From the NCBI GenBank assembly GCA_947627625.1, contig CANQWR010000007.1, forward strand, positions 26,908-90,907: DNA of 64,000 bases, written 5' to 3'. Source of the DNA: an uncultured Ruminococcus sp. GTDB taxonomy: Bacteria; Bacillota; Clostridia; Oscillospirales; Ruminococcaceae. Shown in pieces: positions 1-9,896 of this stretch; the stretch's first letter is position 1, and every line of letters starts with the position of its first letter. The translations under genes and the position numbers were made by a program. The notes under the pieces were generated by a model, which saw only the letters and a list, made by a program, of their open reading frames with translations, searched no databases and had not been told where the DNA came from.

Positions 1-550
1 AGTCTATATCTGCACGTATCGTCTGAAGCGGTATAGTTCCCTCGTGGTAGCTCTCACTTCTTGCAATTTCTGCTCCCGCAAGTCTTCCCGAAACCTTTAC
101 CTTGATACCCTTTGCACCCTTTGTCATTGTCCTGCCTATGGACTGCTTCATTGACCTTCTGAAAGATGCTCTGTTTTCAAGTTCCTGTGCAATTCTCTCT
201 GCAACAAGCTGTGCGTCCAGCTCGGGTATTTTTACCTCGATGATGTTCACATATACCTGCTTGCCCATCATCTTTTCAAGCTTCACTCTCAGCTTCTCTA
301 TCTCCGTACCGCCTCTGCCGATTACTATTCCCGGCTTTGCACAGTGGATGTGTATTCTCACCTTGTCGGCAAAACGCTCTATCTCTATTCTCGGAACGCC
401 TGCACTGTAGAGACTCTTTTTTATAAATTTGCGGACATTGTAGTCCTCTACAAGGGTATCGCCGAAGTCCGCTTTGTTTGCGTACCAACGGGAATCCCAA
501 TCTTTTATCACACCTACACGAAGACCGTGCGGATTAACTTTCTGTCCCAT
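1..550 (-). CDS. rpsC: 30S ribosomal protein S3 (partial, C-terminus beyond window)
   Basis: The reverse strand from the ATG at 550 reads [20 protein letters not shown], the conserved S3 start, and continues through the KH domain ([10 protein letters not shown]) to the window edge. S3 lies at the mRNA entry channel of the 30S subunit, and its KH domain binds RNA. The gene is the last visible member of the S10 operon, 19 nt downstream of rplV. The reading frame is open to base 1, so the C-terminal part is missing only because the window ends. Confidence 0.97.
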   Translation of the reverse strand, partial: MGQKVNPHGLRVGVIKDWDSRWYANKADFGDTLVEDYNVRKFIKKSLYSAGVPRIEIERFADKVRIHIHCAKPGIVIGRGGTEIEKLRVKLEKMMGKQVYVNIIEVKIPELDAQLVAERIAQELENRASFRRSMKQSIGRTMTKGAKGIKVKVSGRLAGAEIARSESYHEGTIPLQTIRADID

Positions 551-569
551 TTGCCTGACCTCCCTCTGA

Positions 570-911
570 TTATTCCTTTTCCTGCTCTTTGAGAACTACT
601 GTTATGTGAGAAGTTCTCTTCAGGATTCTGTAAGCTCTGCCATGTGCCCTCGGCATAATTCTCTTCATTGTCGGACCGGGTGTCACAAAACACTCTGCAA
701 CATACAAATTATCCCTGTCCATGCTGAAATTGTTCTCGGCATTTGCCTGTGCGGACTTCACCAGTTTGCTGATTATCGGGCTTGCAGCTTTAGGAGTGAG
801 GTCGAGAGCAGCCAGTGCTATGTCTACAGGCTTGTTCCTTATCAGATCAAGGACAATCTGCACCTTTCTCGGTGATATCCCGGCATTTCTCAGATAAGCT
901 CTTGCTTCCAT
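570..911 (-). CDS. rplV: 50S ribosomal protein L22
   Basis: The 113-residue product has the usual length and sequence of bacterial uL22: an N-terminal [16 protein letters not shown] and a C-terminal hairpin region with [18 protein letters not shown]22 is an early assembly protein whose loop lines the peptide exit tunnel. The gene follows rpsS by 21 nt and precedes rpsC, as in other S10 operons. A GGAGGAGC-type ribosome site sits just before the ATG at 911. Confidence 0.97.
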   Translation of the reverse strand: MEARAYLRNAGISPRKVQIVLDLIRNKPVDIALAALDLTPKAASPIISKLVKSAQANAENNFSMDRDNLYVAECFVTPGPTMKRIMPRAHGRAYRILKRTSHITVVLKEQEKE

Positions 912-932
912 GTTAAAAGCTCCTCCTTTCGC

Positions 933-1217
933 TTATTTCTTGCCGTTGTTGGACGTTTTTGAACCGGCGTGTCCCTTGAAGGTTCTTGTGGGGGCAAACT
1001 CTCCGAGTTTGTGTCCCACCATGTCTTCTGTTACATATACCGGGACGTGCTTGCGTCCGTCGTGAACGGCGAATGTGTGTCCGACGAAATCGGGGAATAT
1101 CGTTGAGGAACGGCTCCATGTCTTGAGAACCTTTTTCTCTCCCGACTCGTTCATAGCCACAACTCTCTTGAGAAGAACCTCCTGAACGTAAGGTCCTTTT
1201 TTTACGCTTCTGCTCAT
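933..1217 (-). CDS. rpsS: 30S ribosomal protein S19
   Basis: The 94-residue product begins [17 protein letters not shown] and contains [38 protein letters not shown] uS19 sequence (residue run shortened here in meaning: the standard central motif), ending in the basic KTSNNGKK tail. S19 forms the 30S head with S13 and contacts the A-site region. It lies between rplB and rplV in the conserved operon order. A competing 68-residue frame inside it is a shadow. Confidence 0.96.
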   Translation of the reverse strand: MSRSVKKGPYVQEVLLKRVVAMNESGEKKVLKTWSRSSTIFPDFVGHTFAVHDGRKHVPVYVTEDMVGHKLGEFAPTRTFKGHAGSKTSNNGKK

Positions 1218-1243
1218 TTGATTTCAGATTCTCCTTTCAGAAA

Positions 1244-2077
1244 TTACTTGCCGTTTCTGCGTTTAACTATGAACTTATCAGTCCTGTGGTGCTTCTTTCT
1301 GGTCTTGTAACCGAGTGCAGGTTTGCCCCACGGTGTCACAGGTCCGGGACGTCCGACAGGTGATTTGCCCTCACCACCGCCGTGCGGGTGGTCGTTCGGG
1401 TTCATTACTGAACCTCTGACTGTCGGTCTCCAGCCCATGTTTCTGACACGTCCCGCTTTTCCGTAGTTCACGTTCTCGTGGTCTATGTTTGAGACCTGAC
1501 CGATCGCTGCCATGCAGTTTTCAGAAACTTTTCTCATCTCTCCCGAGGGAAGTCTTATAAGTGCGTAACCGCCCTCACGGCTCATGAGCTGTGCCTGATT
1601 TCCGGCACTCCTTACGAGCTGTGCTCCTCTGCCGGGGTAGAGTTCGATTGCGTGGATAAACGTACCGACGGGAATGTCAACGAGTTTCAGAGCATTTCCC
1701 GGTTTTATATCTGCTTCCGGACCGCTCTCTACCTTGTCGCCGACTTTAAGTCCGTTTGGTGCGAGAATATATCTCTTCTCCCCGTCCTCATACTGGACCA
1801 GTGCTATGAATGCACTCCTGTTTGGGTCGTATTCAAGCGTCATGACCGTTGCAACCATATTCTGCTTGTCACGCTTGAAATCTATCACACGGTACTTTCT
1901 CCTGTTACCGCCTCCTCTGTGGCGGACAGTTATTCTGCCGTAGCTGTTTCTTCCCGACTTTTTCTTCAGGGGTTCGAGAAGGCTTTTCTCCGGCTCGACC
2001 TTTGACAGCACCGAGTAGTCAGTTACAGTCATCTGCCTTCTCGAAGGTGTCGTAGGCTTGTAGGTCTTGATAGCCAT
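1244..2077 (-). CDS. rplB: 50S ribosomal protein L2
   Basis: The 277-residue product is full length for uL2. It starts [18 protein letters not shown] and contains the conserved [14 protein letters not shown] and, near the C-terminus, [19 protein letters not shown], the segment with the histidine placed near the peptidyl-transferase centre. The basic tail [14 protein letters not shown] is typical. L2 is needed for subunit association and peptide-bond formation. The gene is 26 nt upstream of rpsS and 33 nt downstream of rplW, consistent with co-transcription. Confidence 0.98.
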   Translation of the reverse strand: MAIKTYKPTTPSRRQMTVTDYSVLSKVEPEKSLLEPLKKKSGRNSYGRITVRHRGGGNRRKYRVIDFKRDKQNMVATVMTLEYDPNRSAFIALVQYEDGEKRYILAPNGLKVGDKVESGPEADIKPGNALKLVDIPVGTFIHAIELYPGRGAQLVRSAGNQAQLMSREGGYALIRLPSGEMRKVSENCMAAIGQVSNIDHENVNYGKAGRVRNMGWRPTVRGSVMNPNDHPHGGGEGKSPVGRPGPVTPWGKPALGYKTRKKHHRTDKFIVKRRNGK

Positions 2078-2110
2078 TTATTTCACTCCTTGCGTAAAAT
2101 CGTTTGTGAA

Positions 2111-2407
2111 TCAATACATTCCCTCAAAGAACTCAATAGCCTTTGAATCCTCTGTGAGGGTAACTATTGCCTTTTTCCATGATGCAGTTTTTCCGAAGTA
2201 TCTTCCGACACGCTTCTCCTTGCCCCTGACGTTGAGTGTGTTTACCTTTGAAACTTCAACGCCGAACAGCTTCTCAACTGCTTTCTTTATCTCGGACTTG
2301 TTCGCATCTTTTGCAACCCTGAAAGTGTACTTTCCCTCCTGAAGATTGTCCATAGACCTCTCAGTGATTACAGGAGCAATTATAATGTCCTGTGGTGCTT
2401 TCATCAC
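2111..2407 (-). CDS. rplW: 50S ribosomal protein L23
   Basis: The 98-residue product has the uL23 features [12 protein letters not shown] at the start and [24 protein letters not shown] in the middle. L23 sits at the exit-tunnel mouth and is the docking site for SRP and trigger factor. Its ATG overlaps the end of rplD by 4 nt, so the two are probably translationally coupled. Confidence 0.96.
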   Translation of the reverse strand: MMKAPQDIIIAPVITERSMDNLQEGKYTFRVAKDANKSEIKKAVEKLFGVEVSKVNTLNVRGKEKRVGRYFGKTASWKKAIVTLTEDSKAIEFFEGMY

Positions 2408-3027
2408 GCATACACCTCCTCAATTTTTCCGACAGCATTCTTTACAACAATGAACTTGTCATAGTTGAGAATGTCATATACGTTAAGAGTGTTTACGGCA
2501 GCGGTCTTTACTCCGGGAATGTTTGCCGCACTCTTTATAACTTTTGCATCGGACTCCGCTGTAACTATAAGTGCCTTGCCCTCTACGCCGAGTGCCTTGA
2601 GCATATTTACAACAGTCTTTGTCTTGTAGCCGTCAAGGCTGAGAGAGTCGAGAACTATCATATTGTTGTCGAGAACTTTCGTTGAGAGTGCCGACTTCAT
2701 TGCAAGTCTTCTCACTTTTTTATTAAGGGAATATCTGTAGCTTCTGGGTTTCGGTCCGAGTGCGACACCGCCGTGAGTCCACTGTGGTGCTCTTGTTGAA
2801 CCCTGTCTTGCGTGACCTGTTTCCTTCTGTCTCCACGGCTTCTTACCGCCTCCTCTTACCTCTGTTCTGGTGAGAGTAGACTGTGTGCCCTGTCTCTGGT
2901 TTGCAAGGTAATTCACTACCATTGCGTGCATTACTGCCTCGTTCGGTGTGATACCGAAAACTGCGTCGGACAGCTCTGTCTCTGAGACTTTGCTTCCACC
3001 CATGTCATAAACTGAAATTGTAGACAT
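2404..3027 (-). CDS. rplD: 50S ribosomal protein L4
   Basis: The 207-residue product has the uL4 extended-loop signature [20 protein letters not shown] (about residues 58-77), which reaches into the exit tunnel, followed by [19 protein letters not shown]. In gamma-proteobacteria L4 also represses its own operon through the S10 leader; whether it acts on the different leader here is unknown. The gene is 17 nt downstream of rplC and overlaps rplW by 4 nt. Confidence 0.97.
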   Translation of the reverse strand: MSTISVYDMGGSKVSETELSDAVFGITPNEAVMHAMVVNYLANQRQGTQSTLTRTEVRGGGKKPWRQKETGHARQGSTRAPQWTHGGVALGPKPRSYRYSLNKKVRRLAMKSALSTKVLDNNMIVLDSLSLDGYKTKTVVNMLKALGVEGKALIVTAESDAKVIKSAANIPGVKTAAVNTLNVYDILNYDKFIVVKNAVGKIEEVYA

Positions 3028-3044
3028 TGACGTTTCCTCCTTTC

Positions 3045-3677
3045 TCAGGCTTTTACGCTGTCAGTTATGCACACTATTCCGCCCTTTGCTCCGGGAATTG
3101 CACCTTTTACAGCTATCAGATTATTTTCAGCATCTATTTTTACTACTTCAAGATTCTGTACCGTCACCTGCTCTGCACCCATGTGACCTGCCATTCCCTT
3201 GCCCTTGTAAATTCTCGAAGGCGAGGAGCAGGCACCCATTGAACCTGCCTGTCTGTGAACAGGTCCCGTACCGTGGGTTTCCTTGAGCCTGTGCTGGTTG
3301 TGTCTCTTTATTGCACCTGCAAAACCTTTACCTTTGCTTGTGCCTGTCACGTCAACAGCGTCTCCGACTGCAAATGTATCCGCTTTCAATATGTCTCCGA
3401 CATTGAGAGCATCAATATCGTCAAGCCTGAACTCTTTCAGAGTCTTCTTGCACGCAACGTCCGCCTTGTCAAAGTGACCTTTCATAGGCTTGTTTACCTT
3501 TGTCGGCTTCACATCTCCGAAACCGAGCTGCAAAGCACAGTAGCCGTCATTTTCGGCGGTCTTCTTCTGGACTACTACGCAAGGTCCTGCTTCTATGACC
3601 GTCACGGGAATTATCTTTCCCGCTTCATCGAAAATCTGCGTCATACCGATTTTCTTTCCGATAATGCCTTTCTGCAT
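3045..3677 (-). CDS. rplC: 50S ribosomal protein L3
   Basis: The 210-residue product starts [20 protein letters not shown] and has the uL3 core [16 protein letters not shown] and [23 protein letters not shown], the loop that approaches the peptidyl-transferase centre. L3 nucleates 50S assembly. The gene follows rpsJ after a 107-nt spacer, longer than the other gaps in this operon; the spacer is A/T-rich and shows no clear promoter. Confidence 0.97.
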   Translation of the reverse strand: MQKGIIGKKIGMTQIFDEAGKIIPVTVIEAGPCVVVQKKTAENDGYCALQLGFGDVKPTKVNKPMKGHFDKADVACKKTLKEFRLDDIDALNVGDILKADTFAVGDAVDVTGTSKGKGFAGAIKRHNQHRLKETHGTGPVHRQAGSMGACSSPSRIYKGKGMAGHMGAEQVTVQNLEVVKIDAENNLIAVKGAIPGAKGGIVCITDSVKA

Positions 3678-3784
3678 TTCAAATCTACTCCTTACAAATT
3701 ATTGGCTGACACGTCCACGGAAAAAATCAAAAAAACTTTTTTCGCAAACTCCTTGCCAGCATGACTTGTGCCGACGAAAGTCCG

Positions 3785-4099
3785 TTACTTGACTTCCATT
3801 ACAACGTCAACTCCGGCAGGGATTTCAAGCTTTTCAAGAGCCGAATTTGTCTTCTCAGTCGGACGGATAACATCAACAAGTCTCTTGTGTGTCCGCATCT
3901 CAAACTGTTCACGGCTGTCCTTGAACATATGAGTAGCACGAAGGATAGTAACAATTTCCTTATTTGTCGGGAGCGGGACAGGACCTGAAACTCTCGCACC
4001 GCTTCTCTTTGCCGCCTCAACTATCTTAGCCGCTGCAATGTCGACTGTAGCGTGGTCATAGCCCTTAATCTTGAATCTGATTCTTTCGTTTACTGCCAT
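3785..4099 (-). CDS. rpsJ: 30S ribosomal protein S10
   Basis: The 104-residue product contains [37 protein letters not shown] and [15 protein letters not shown], all uS10 signatures. S10 (NusE) works in the 30S head and also joins NusB in antitermination complexes. This is the first gene of the operon. A GGAGGCG ribosome site sits just before the ATG at 4099, and a long leader with an attenuator-like structure precedes it. Confidence 0.97.
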   Translation of the reverse strand: MAVNERIRFKIKGYDHATVDIAAAKIVEAAKRSGARVSGPVPLPTNKEIVTILRATHMFKDSREQFEMRTHKRLVDVIRPTEKTNSALEKLEIPAGVDVVMEVK

Positions 4100-4196
4100 T
4101 TTTTTCGCCTCCTTAGATTGATGGGAGTCAGCTGCGGTTTTGCTTTAAGTCCTTTTCAGGAAATTTTATCCTCACACGTCCCCGTGTGTTGAGCAG

Positions 4197-4316
4197 TCTT
4201 TCCGACAAAAAAAGCCCGAAAAAAGGAAATATTTTCTCGGACAGAAAGAGCGTGACAGAAAGCAAAATTGCAGAGAGGTTTTTTTCTTCTCTTTTCCGAC
4301 AAAAAAGTCGGAAAGA
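4197..4316 (-). promoter_or_regulatory. S10 operon leader with antiterminator-like pairing and attenuator
   Basis: On the minus strand the leader contains a TCTTTCCGAC arm (plus 4307-4316) that can form a local hairpin with GTCGGAAA across a T-rich loop. It is also perfectly complementary over 10 nt to GTCGGAAAGA at plus 4197-4206. The second pairing would enclose the terminator stem at 4216-4240. Such mutually exclusive pairings are what a transcription attenuator would use. The ligand, if any (for example L4 or another ribosomal protein), cannot be told from the sequence. Confidence 0.5.
4207..4240 (-). terminator. Intrinsic terminator inside the S10 leader
   Basis: Read on the minus strand, CCGAGAAAA pairs with TTTTTTCGG (9 bp with one G-T pair) and is followed by GC and seven T residues. 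This is a terminator upstream of rpsJ rather than after a gene, which implies attenuation of the ribosomal operon. Confidence 0.55.
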
Positions 4317-4355
4317 GACTCAAAAACCCCTTGCAGGTTCTCCGACACGACTATC

Positions 4356-4370
4356 GGTGCAGACTGCACC
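4356..4370. repeat. Small palindrome in the S10 leader
   Basis: GGTGCAGACTGCACC can form a compact 6-bp hairpin in the rpsJ leader, upstream of the attenuator. It may be part of a structured ligand-binding element, but no known RNA class was recognised. Confidence 0.4.
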
Positions 4371-4515
4371 TGTTATTCTGACCGCCCGTTTCAAGAAACC
4401 GGACTTACTCTGCGGAAACTATTCGGCACACCGCCGGTAACCTCCCGCTTCACCGCATATCTCACATTGATAACAGCATGGCTGTTAAACTTCAGCCATA
4501 CACTCAACGACTGAT

Positions 4516-4544
4516 ATTATAACACATAAATTCCAATATTGCAA
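4516..4544 (-). promoter_or_regulatory. Promoter of the S10 ribosomal protein operon
   Basis: On the minus strand, TTGCAA (plus 4539-4544) and TATAAT (plus 4516-4521) are separated by exactly 17 bp. Transcription from here would give a leader of about 410 nt before the rpsJ start codon, unusually long and structured. Confidence 0.8.
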
Positions 4545-4604
4545 GCAAATTGCAGATTTTACAATGTAAATTTTTTGTGAATAAATATATATATTTATCT
4601 TAAT

Positions 4605-4648
4605 TCCCGACAAACAAAAATAAATACAGAAATAAATATTTGTCGGGA
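4605..4648. repeat. Inverted repeat between divergent promoters
   Basis: Two perfect 10-base arms, TCCCGACAAA at 4605-4614 and TTTGTCGGGA at 4639-4648, are separated by 24 bases. The repeat lies between the S10 promoter and the promoter of the CNNM-family gene, ending 3 bp before the latter's -35 box. It could be an operator or a cruciform; neither arm is followed by a T-run. Confidence 0.45.
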
Positions 4649-4651
4649 TAC

Positions 4652-4680
4652 TTGATTTATTTCTTATTATATGCTACAAT
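4652..4680 (+). promoter_or_regulatory. Promoter of the first CNNM/CorC-family gene
   Basis: TTGATT (4652-4657) and TACAAT (4675-4680) with a 17-bp spacer lie about 80 bp upstream of the ATG at 4761. Confidence 0.65.
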
Positions 4681-4760
4681 ATTTCTGTCAGGCTCACTCC
4701 CGCTGTATTTCAGGGCGTGAAAAATATAAATCTTAAATCTTCTGTAAAGAAAGGTGTTCT

Positions 4761-6005
4761 ATGGACAGTTCCGATTCAGGGAAAATTATTCTCGTCATCA
4801 TTATGATGGTCTTTTCGGCTCTATTTTCGAGTACCGAAACCGCTTTTTCAAGCGTCAACAAGCTAAGGCTCAAAAATTACGAGGCTCAGGGTGACAAAAG
4901 GGCTTCCAAGGCTCTATCCCTCGCAAACAGGTTTGACGATGTTCTGACGGCAGTCCTCATCGGCAACAATATCGTCAATATAGCGTCCTCATCGGTGAGT
5001 ACTATCATCTTCATTGACATTTTCGGCGATAAGGGTGCGGGTATCTCCACAATCGTTGTGACTATCCTCGTTCTGGTCTTCTGTGAAGTCATACCGAAGT
5101 CATACGCAAAGAAAAACGCCGAAAAACTCTCTCTCGCCTTTGCACAGCCACTCTCAATACTCGTGACTGTCCTGAAACCCGCAGTCATATTTTTTAATAA
5201 ACTCTCTTCAATAGTCGCAAAAGACGACAACTCCCCAAGTGTCACGGAGGACGAACTAAAATACATGATCGACGAAATAGAAGAACAGGGTGTCATTGAG
5301 GAACAGGAGAGCGAACTTGTAAAGAGTGCTCTCGAATTTGACGAAATTTCTGTGAACGATATACTTATTCCGAGAGTAAAAGTAATAGGTGCGGACATAA
5401 ACTCCACTATCGACGAAATAAAGGAACTTTTCAGCTCCGAAATGTACTCCAGAATACCCGTCTATGAAAAAAGTCTCGACAATATTCTCGGTTTCATAAC
5501 TAACAAGGCTTTTTTCAAAATGCTTGTCGAAAAGAAAAATGATATAAAAAATATCATTCAGGACGTTCCCCACATTGCAGACACAAGTCTCATAAGCGAA
5601 GCTCTCCGACTTATGCAGAGGTACAAAGTCCACCTCGCCGTAGTTACCGACCAGTACGGCGGTACTAAGGGCATTGTCACTATGGAGGACATTATTGAGG
5701 AACTCGTTGGCGAAATCTATGACGAAGATGACGAAATAGTCCCCAATATAGTCAGAATATCGGACGACTGCTATGAAGTCACGGGCGATACAAGCGTCAG
5801 CGAACTGCTTGAATACTTAAATCTCGACACTGATATGATTCACACGGACTACACCTCCGTCGGCGGTTGGGTCACGGACGTTATGGAGAGAATACCCGAA
5901 TCGGGTGAGACAGCACGTTCGGGCGTTTTCCTCCTGACTGCACTGAATGTCAGTGAGAACACCGTTGAAAAAGTTCTGATAAAAATTTCGGACGAAAATA
6001 TTTGA
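4761..6005 (+). CDS. CNNM/CorC-HlyC family membrane protein (DUF21, CBS pair)
   Basis: The 414-residue protein has an N-terminal DUF21 membrane domain (about residues 5-165, several hydrophobic segments, FSSTETAFSS near the start), then a CBS pair (about 195-310, with MQRYKVHLAVVTDQYGGTKGIVTMEDI), and a C-terminal CorC_HlyC domain (about 325-410). Members of this family are annotated as hemolysin C-like but the better-studied ones act in Mg2+ or other divalent cation efflux. The CBS pair usually senses nucleotides. An AAGAAAGGTG ribosome site precedes the ATG. A second family member follows after a repeat cluster. Confidence 0.9.
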   Translation: MDSSDSGKIILVIIMMVFSALFSSTETAFSSVNKLRLKNYEAQGDKRASKALSLANRFDDVLTAVLIGNNIVNIASSSVSTIIFIDIFGDKGAGISTIVVTILVLVFCEVIPKSYAKKNAEKLSLAFAQPLSILVTVLKPAVIFFNKLSSIVAKDDNSPSVTEDELKYMIDEIEEQGVIEEQESELVKSALEFDEISVNDILIPRVKVIGADINSTIDEIKELFSSEMYSRIPVYEKSLDNILGFITNKAFFKMLVEKKNDIKNIIQDVPHIADTSLISEALRLMQRYKVHLAVVTDQYGGTKGIVTMEDIIEELVGEIYDEDDEIVPNIVRISDDCYEVTGDTSVSELLEYLNLDTDMIHTDYTSVGGWVTDVMERIPESGETARSGVFLLTALNVSENTVEKVLIKISDENI

Positions 6006-6023
6006 GACAGGGGACTTTTTGGA

Positions 6024-6266
6024 CCGGGGGGTGTGACCTCCCCTTGACCCTCAAGATTAAACAGTAGATTGCCACGGGGACAGGATTTGTCTCCCCTGTG
6101 GAAATAATCATGGGGGGTTCGGGGGGATTCTTCCCCCCGACGGGGGTTTGGGGGCAGAGCCCCCTGCCCCTAATCGTTAAAACAGGGGGTTTGGGGGGCG
6201 TAGCCCCCCAACTTCAAAGGACAACTGTCCCTAATCGTTCTAATAAATAAATGGGCGAAGTCCCCC
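6024..6266. repeat. G/C-run repeat cluster 1
   Basis: This cluster fills the gap between the two CNNM-family genes. It contains hairpins such as GGGGGGATTCTTCCCCCC and GGGGGCAGAGCCCCC and ends in CCCTAATCGTTCTAA. The main module runs in the forward orientation from ATCATGGGGGGTTCGG at about 6108. No coding sequence is supported here. Confidence 0.9.
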
Positions 6267-6297
6267 AATAAGTAATTTAATATAAGGAGATAAATAT

Positions 6298-7626
6298 ATG
6301 ATATGGCAGATAATTCTGCAAATTGTACTAATAGCCGTCAACGCCGTATTTGCCTGTGCAGAGGCGTCCGTTATCACGATAAATGACGCAAAACTCGAAA
6401 AACTCTCCGCAAGCGGTAACAAAAAGGCTGTGAGACTTAAAAAACTTATCTCTCAGCCTACAAGATTTCTCGCCACTATTCAGGTCGCTATAACTCTGTC
6501 AGGATTCATAGGTGCGGCTTTCGCAGCGGACAATTTCGGTGAAGCTCTCGCAAACGCAATATCCAAAACGGGCGTGGGTATACCTTATAATATATTAAAA
6601 CCTGTGTCTGTCGTTGCGATAACACTCCTCCTGTCCTACATAACTCTCGTTTTCGGGGAACTCGTCCCCAAGAGACTCGCCATGAAAAACCCCGAAAAAC
6701 TCGCTCTCATGATGTCGGGGCTTGTTATGTCCGTTCAGACTATATGTTCCCCACTCGTGTGGCTTCTTAATATCTCCGCCAACGGTGTTCTCAGACTCGC
6801 AGGCATTGATCCCGAAAATGACGACGATACCGTCACCGAAGAGGAAATTCTGATGATGTCCGATGCAGGTGCTGAAAAGGGTACTATCGACGAAGCCGAA
6901 AACAGAATTATTAAAAACGTCTTTGCCTTTGACGATATGACCGCAGGGCAGATATGCACCCACAGGACAGATGTCTCCGTTATCTGGGAAAATGACGATA
7001 TTTCCGTCTGGGAGGAGACTATCCACCGCACAAGACACTCCTCTTTCCCGATTTGCGGTGAAAATATAGACACTGTCATAGGCATTCTCGATGCAAAGGA
7101 CTACTTCCGTCTTGAAAACAAAAGCCGTGAAAATATCATGCAAAACGCCGTCCGTGAACCCGTTTTTGTCCACGAGAGCATGAAGGCTGACAGGCTTTTC
7201 GCCCAGATGAAAAAGTACGGTGCGGACAGATTCGCCGTTGTTGTTGACGAATACGGCGGTATGAGCGGTATTATAACCGTAACTGACCTTGTTGAGGAAC
7301 TTGTCGGCGATTTTGACGATGATGAACTCGAAATCCCCGAACCTGTCTTTGAAAAAATTTCGGAAAATATCTGGAAAATTCCCGGTATAACTCCCCTCAG
7401 CGATGTCTGTGAGGAACTCGGTATCTCCCTGCCCGCCGACAAATACGACACTTTCGGCGGTTACGTCATAGGTATGCTCGGGGAAATCCCCAAAGACGGT
7501 ACTGCCGTCTCGATTGATTCGGACAATATTCACGTTGAGGTACTCGAAATAAAACACCACCGTGTTGAACTTTGCAGAGTAAAAATTATCTCTCAGGAAA
7601 AAATCTCCTCTGAAGATAATATATAA
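6298..7626 (+). CDS. CNNM/CorC-HlyC family membrane protein, second copy
   Basis: The 442-residue protein has the same architecture as the gene at 4761: DUF21 membrane domain (FACAEASVITINDAKLEKL at the start, then several hydrophobic segments to about residue 175), a CBS pair (about 205-325, KYGADRFAVVVDEYGGMSGI), and a CorC_HlyC domain. Sequence identity with the neighbour is only moderate, so this is an older duplication and not a recent one. An AAGGAGAT site precedes the ATG at 6298. The likely role is divalent cation transport or homeostasis. Confidence 0.9.
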   Translation: MIWQIILQIVLIAVNAVFACAEASVITINDAKLEKLSASGNKKAVRLKKLISQPTRFLATIQVAITLSGFIGAAFAADNFGEALANAISKTGVGIPYNILKPVSVVAITLLLSYITLVFGELVPKRLAMKNPEKLALMMSGLVMSVQTICSPLVWLLNISANGVLRLAGIDPENDDDTVTEEEILMMSDAGAEKGTIDEAENRIIKNVFAFDDMTAGQICTHRTDVSVIWENDDISVWEETIHRTRHSSFPICGENIDTVIGILDAKDYFRLENKSRENIMQNAVREPVFVHESMKADRLFAQMKKYGADRFAVVVDEYGGMSGIITVTDLVEELVGDFDDDELEIPEPVFEKISENIWKIPGITPLSDVCEELGISLPADKYDTFGGYVIGMLGEIPKDGTAVSIDSDNIHVEVLEIKHHRVELCRVKIISQEKISSEDNI

Positions 7627-7627
7627 A

Positions 7628-7985
7628 TTGGGAGGCTACGCCCCCCACCCCCCCTGTTTTTAACGATTAGGGGCAGGGGGCTTTGCCCCAAAAAATAATT
7701 TTATTAAAATTATATTTTTTTAGAGATTTAATATTTTTAGTTTAGAACGACAGGAGGCAGGGGGCTTCGCCCCCTGAACCCCCACCGGGGGTTCTGCCCC
7801 CGGACCCCCGCCGGGGGGAAGCATCCCCCCAGACCCCCCATAATTATTCCACAGAGGAGACACTCCCATGATTAAACAAAAACTTGAATAGTCGAATAAC
7901 TAAAAATAATTATGGGTTTCCAAAGGGGCTTTGCCCCTTTGGCAGGGGGTGTGGGGGGCAGCGCCCCCCGGTCCAAAGCCGTAAG
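7628..7985. repeat. G/C-run repeat cluster 2
   Basis: The cluster fills the gap between convergent genes. It carries the AT-rich module AAAAAATAATTTTATTAAAA (about 7685), the reverse-orientation G/C module (about 7745-7845), and the module containing TTGAATAGTCG and the hairpin CAAAGGGGCTTTGCCCCTTTG (about 7880-7950). No gene is seen. Confidence 0.9.
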
Positions 7986-8000
7986 GCAGTATAAAAATAA

Positions 8001-9896
8001 TTAACTCAATTCAAACATTCCCGTGTAAAGCTGGTAATACTTTCCTCTCTGCGAAATCAGTGAGTCGTGATTTCCTCTCTCTATGATTTTGCCGTACTCC
8101 AGAACCATTATCGCATGAGAATTTCTTACGGTCGAGAGCCTGTGTGCTATCACAAAAACCGTTCTGCCCTCCATAAGTCCGTCCATTCCCTTTTCTATCA
8201 AAGCCTCTGTACGGGTGTCTATTGAACTCGTCGCCTCGTCCAATATCAGCACGGGAGGGTCTGCCACTGCCGCCCTTGCAATTGCTAAAAGCTGTCTCTG
8301 TCCCTGACTTAAATTTGAACCGTCCGCTGTCAGCATAGTGTCATAGCCGTTTTCAAGGTGTCTTATAAAATCGTCCGCATTTGCAAGTTTTGCCGCATTG
8401 TAGACTTCTTCGTCTGTCGCATCAAGTTTTCCATAGCGGATATTGTCCATGACCGTACCCGTGAAAAGGTGAGTGTCCTGCAAAACTACCGACTGCGAAC
8501 GCCTTAAATCGTCCTTTTTTATCTTGTTTATATTTATGCCGTCATAGCGTATCTTGCCGTCGGGGACATCGTAAAACCTGTTTATAAGATTTGTTATAGT
8601 AGTCTTACCTGCTCCCGTTGAACCCACAAAAGCTATTTTCTGTCCGGCTTTTGCGTAGAGACTTATTCCGTTCAGGACTGTCTTATTGGGTTCATATCCG
8701 AAAACAACGTCATCAAATTCGACATTTCCCCTGACTTCCGTGTATGTGACAGTGCCGTCCGCCTTGTGAGGGTGTTTCCACGCCCATCTTCCCGTACGCT
8801 TTTCGGACTCCTTTATATTGCCCTTCTCGTCAATTTCGGCGTTTACAAGTGTTACATAGCCCTCGTCTGATTCGGGTTCTTCGTCATCTATGACTTTGAA
8901 AATTCTCTCCGCACCTGCAAGAGCCGTCAGGACTGAATTTATCTGCTGTGAGACCTGCGTTATCGGCTGTGAGAATGAACGTGTGAATTGCAGGTATGAA
9001 ACGACTGTTCCCACTGTCAGACCGCCTATGCCGTTCACCATCATTATACCGCCTGCTATAGCTGTCACAGCATAGTGAAAATAGGACAGATTCCCCATTA
9101 TCGGCATGAGTATATTTGCGAAAGTGTTCGCCCTTGTTGCAGCCTCACAGAGTTCCTCGTTCAGCTTGTCAAATTCCGCATTTGCAATGTCCTCGTGACA
9201 GAAAACTTTTACAACTTTCTGTCCGTCGATCATCTCCTCTATGTAGCCGTTTGCACGACCTAATGCTCTCTGCTGTGCGATAAATCCCTTGCTGCTGTGC
9301 GAACCTATAAAGCCTATGATGTTCACCATTATTATCAAAATTATAACTACTATTATGGTCAACTGCCAGCTGTACACTATCATCGCCACAAAAACGCCTG
9401 TTATAGTTATAACTGAACTTATTACCTGTGCTATGCTGTTGCTGAGCATCTCTCGGAGTGTGTCCGTATCGTTTGTGTACAGCGACATAAGTTCACCGTG
9501 CGTGTGCTTGTCAAAATACCTTATCGGCAATGACTCCATTTTCGTAAACAGGTCGTTCCTTATTCGCATAAGTGTCTCTGTCGAAATTTTCAGCATTACC
9601 CTCTGGTACATAAAGGTACACAACGCTCCCGCTACGTATATTCCTGCCATTACGCTTAAAATGCTGACAAATTTTCCTCTGTCCCACTGCCCTGTCTCAA
9701 GGGCATTTTCTATGTTGTCTATAAGAGGCTTTAACAAATAATTTCCGGCTATTCCTGCAAAGGCACTGACTATTACTCCCGCCACAACAAACACAAATAA
9801 GGTCTTGTATTTGCCCATATAGCTGAATATCCTCTTTAACGTGTGCTTTATGTTCGTGGGCTTCTGCACGGGTTTCTGGTTTCTCCTCGGAGGCAT
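8001..9896 (-). CDS. ABC exporter half-transporter, catalytically intact partner
   Basis: The 631-residue protein has an N-terminal six-helix membrane domain (about residues 30-330) and an ATPase domain with Walker A GSTGAGKT, a signature motif LSQGQRQ (Gln in place of the first Gly of LSGGQ) and Walker B LILDEATSSID with the catalytic Glu. About 40 residues with many charges lie between the two domains, an insertion not common in the family. Its ATG overlaps the end of the upstream ABC gene. Together they form a heterodimeric exporter of the BmrCD/LmrCD/TM287-288 type; the substrate is unknown, commonly drugs or lipids. Confidence 0.92.
   Translation of the reverse strand: MPPRRNQKPVQKPTNIKHTLKRIFSYMGKYKTLFVFVVAGVIVSAFAGIAGNYLLKPLIDNIENALETGQWDRGKFVSILSVMAGIYVAGALCTFMYQRVMLKISTETLMRIRNDLFTKMESLPIRYFDKHTHGELMSLYTNDTDTLREMLSNSIAQVISSVITITGVFVAMIVYSWQLTIIVVIILIIMVNIIGFIGSHSSKGFIAQQRALGRANGYIEEMIDGQKVVKVFCHEDIANAEFDKLNEELCEAATRANTFANILMPIMGNLSYFHYAVTAIAGGIMMVNGIGGLTVGTVVSYLQFTRSFSQPITQVSQQINSVLTALAGAERIFKVIDDEEPESDEGYVTLVNAEIDEKGNIKESEKRTGRWAWKHPHKADGTVTYTEVRGNVEFDDVVFGYEPNKTVLNGISLYAKAGQKIAFVGSTGAGKTTITNLINRFYDVPDGKIRYDGININKIKKDDLRRSQSVVLQDTHLFTGTVMDNIRYGKLDATDEEVYNAAKLANADDFIRHLENGYDTMLTADGSNLSQGQRQLLAIARAAVADPPVLILDEATSSIDTRTEALIEKGMDGLMEGRTVFVIAHRLSTVRNSHAIMVLEYGKIIERGNHDSLISQRGKYYQLYTGMFELS

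Noticed and set aside
6595..7560. Long antisense frame (321 residues) opposite the second CNNM gene
   Set aside because: It mirrors a strongly supported gene with clear domains and has no ribosome site or family resemblance.
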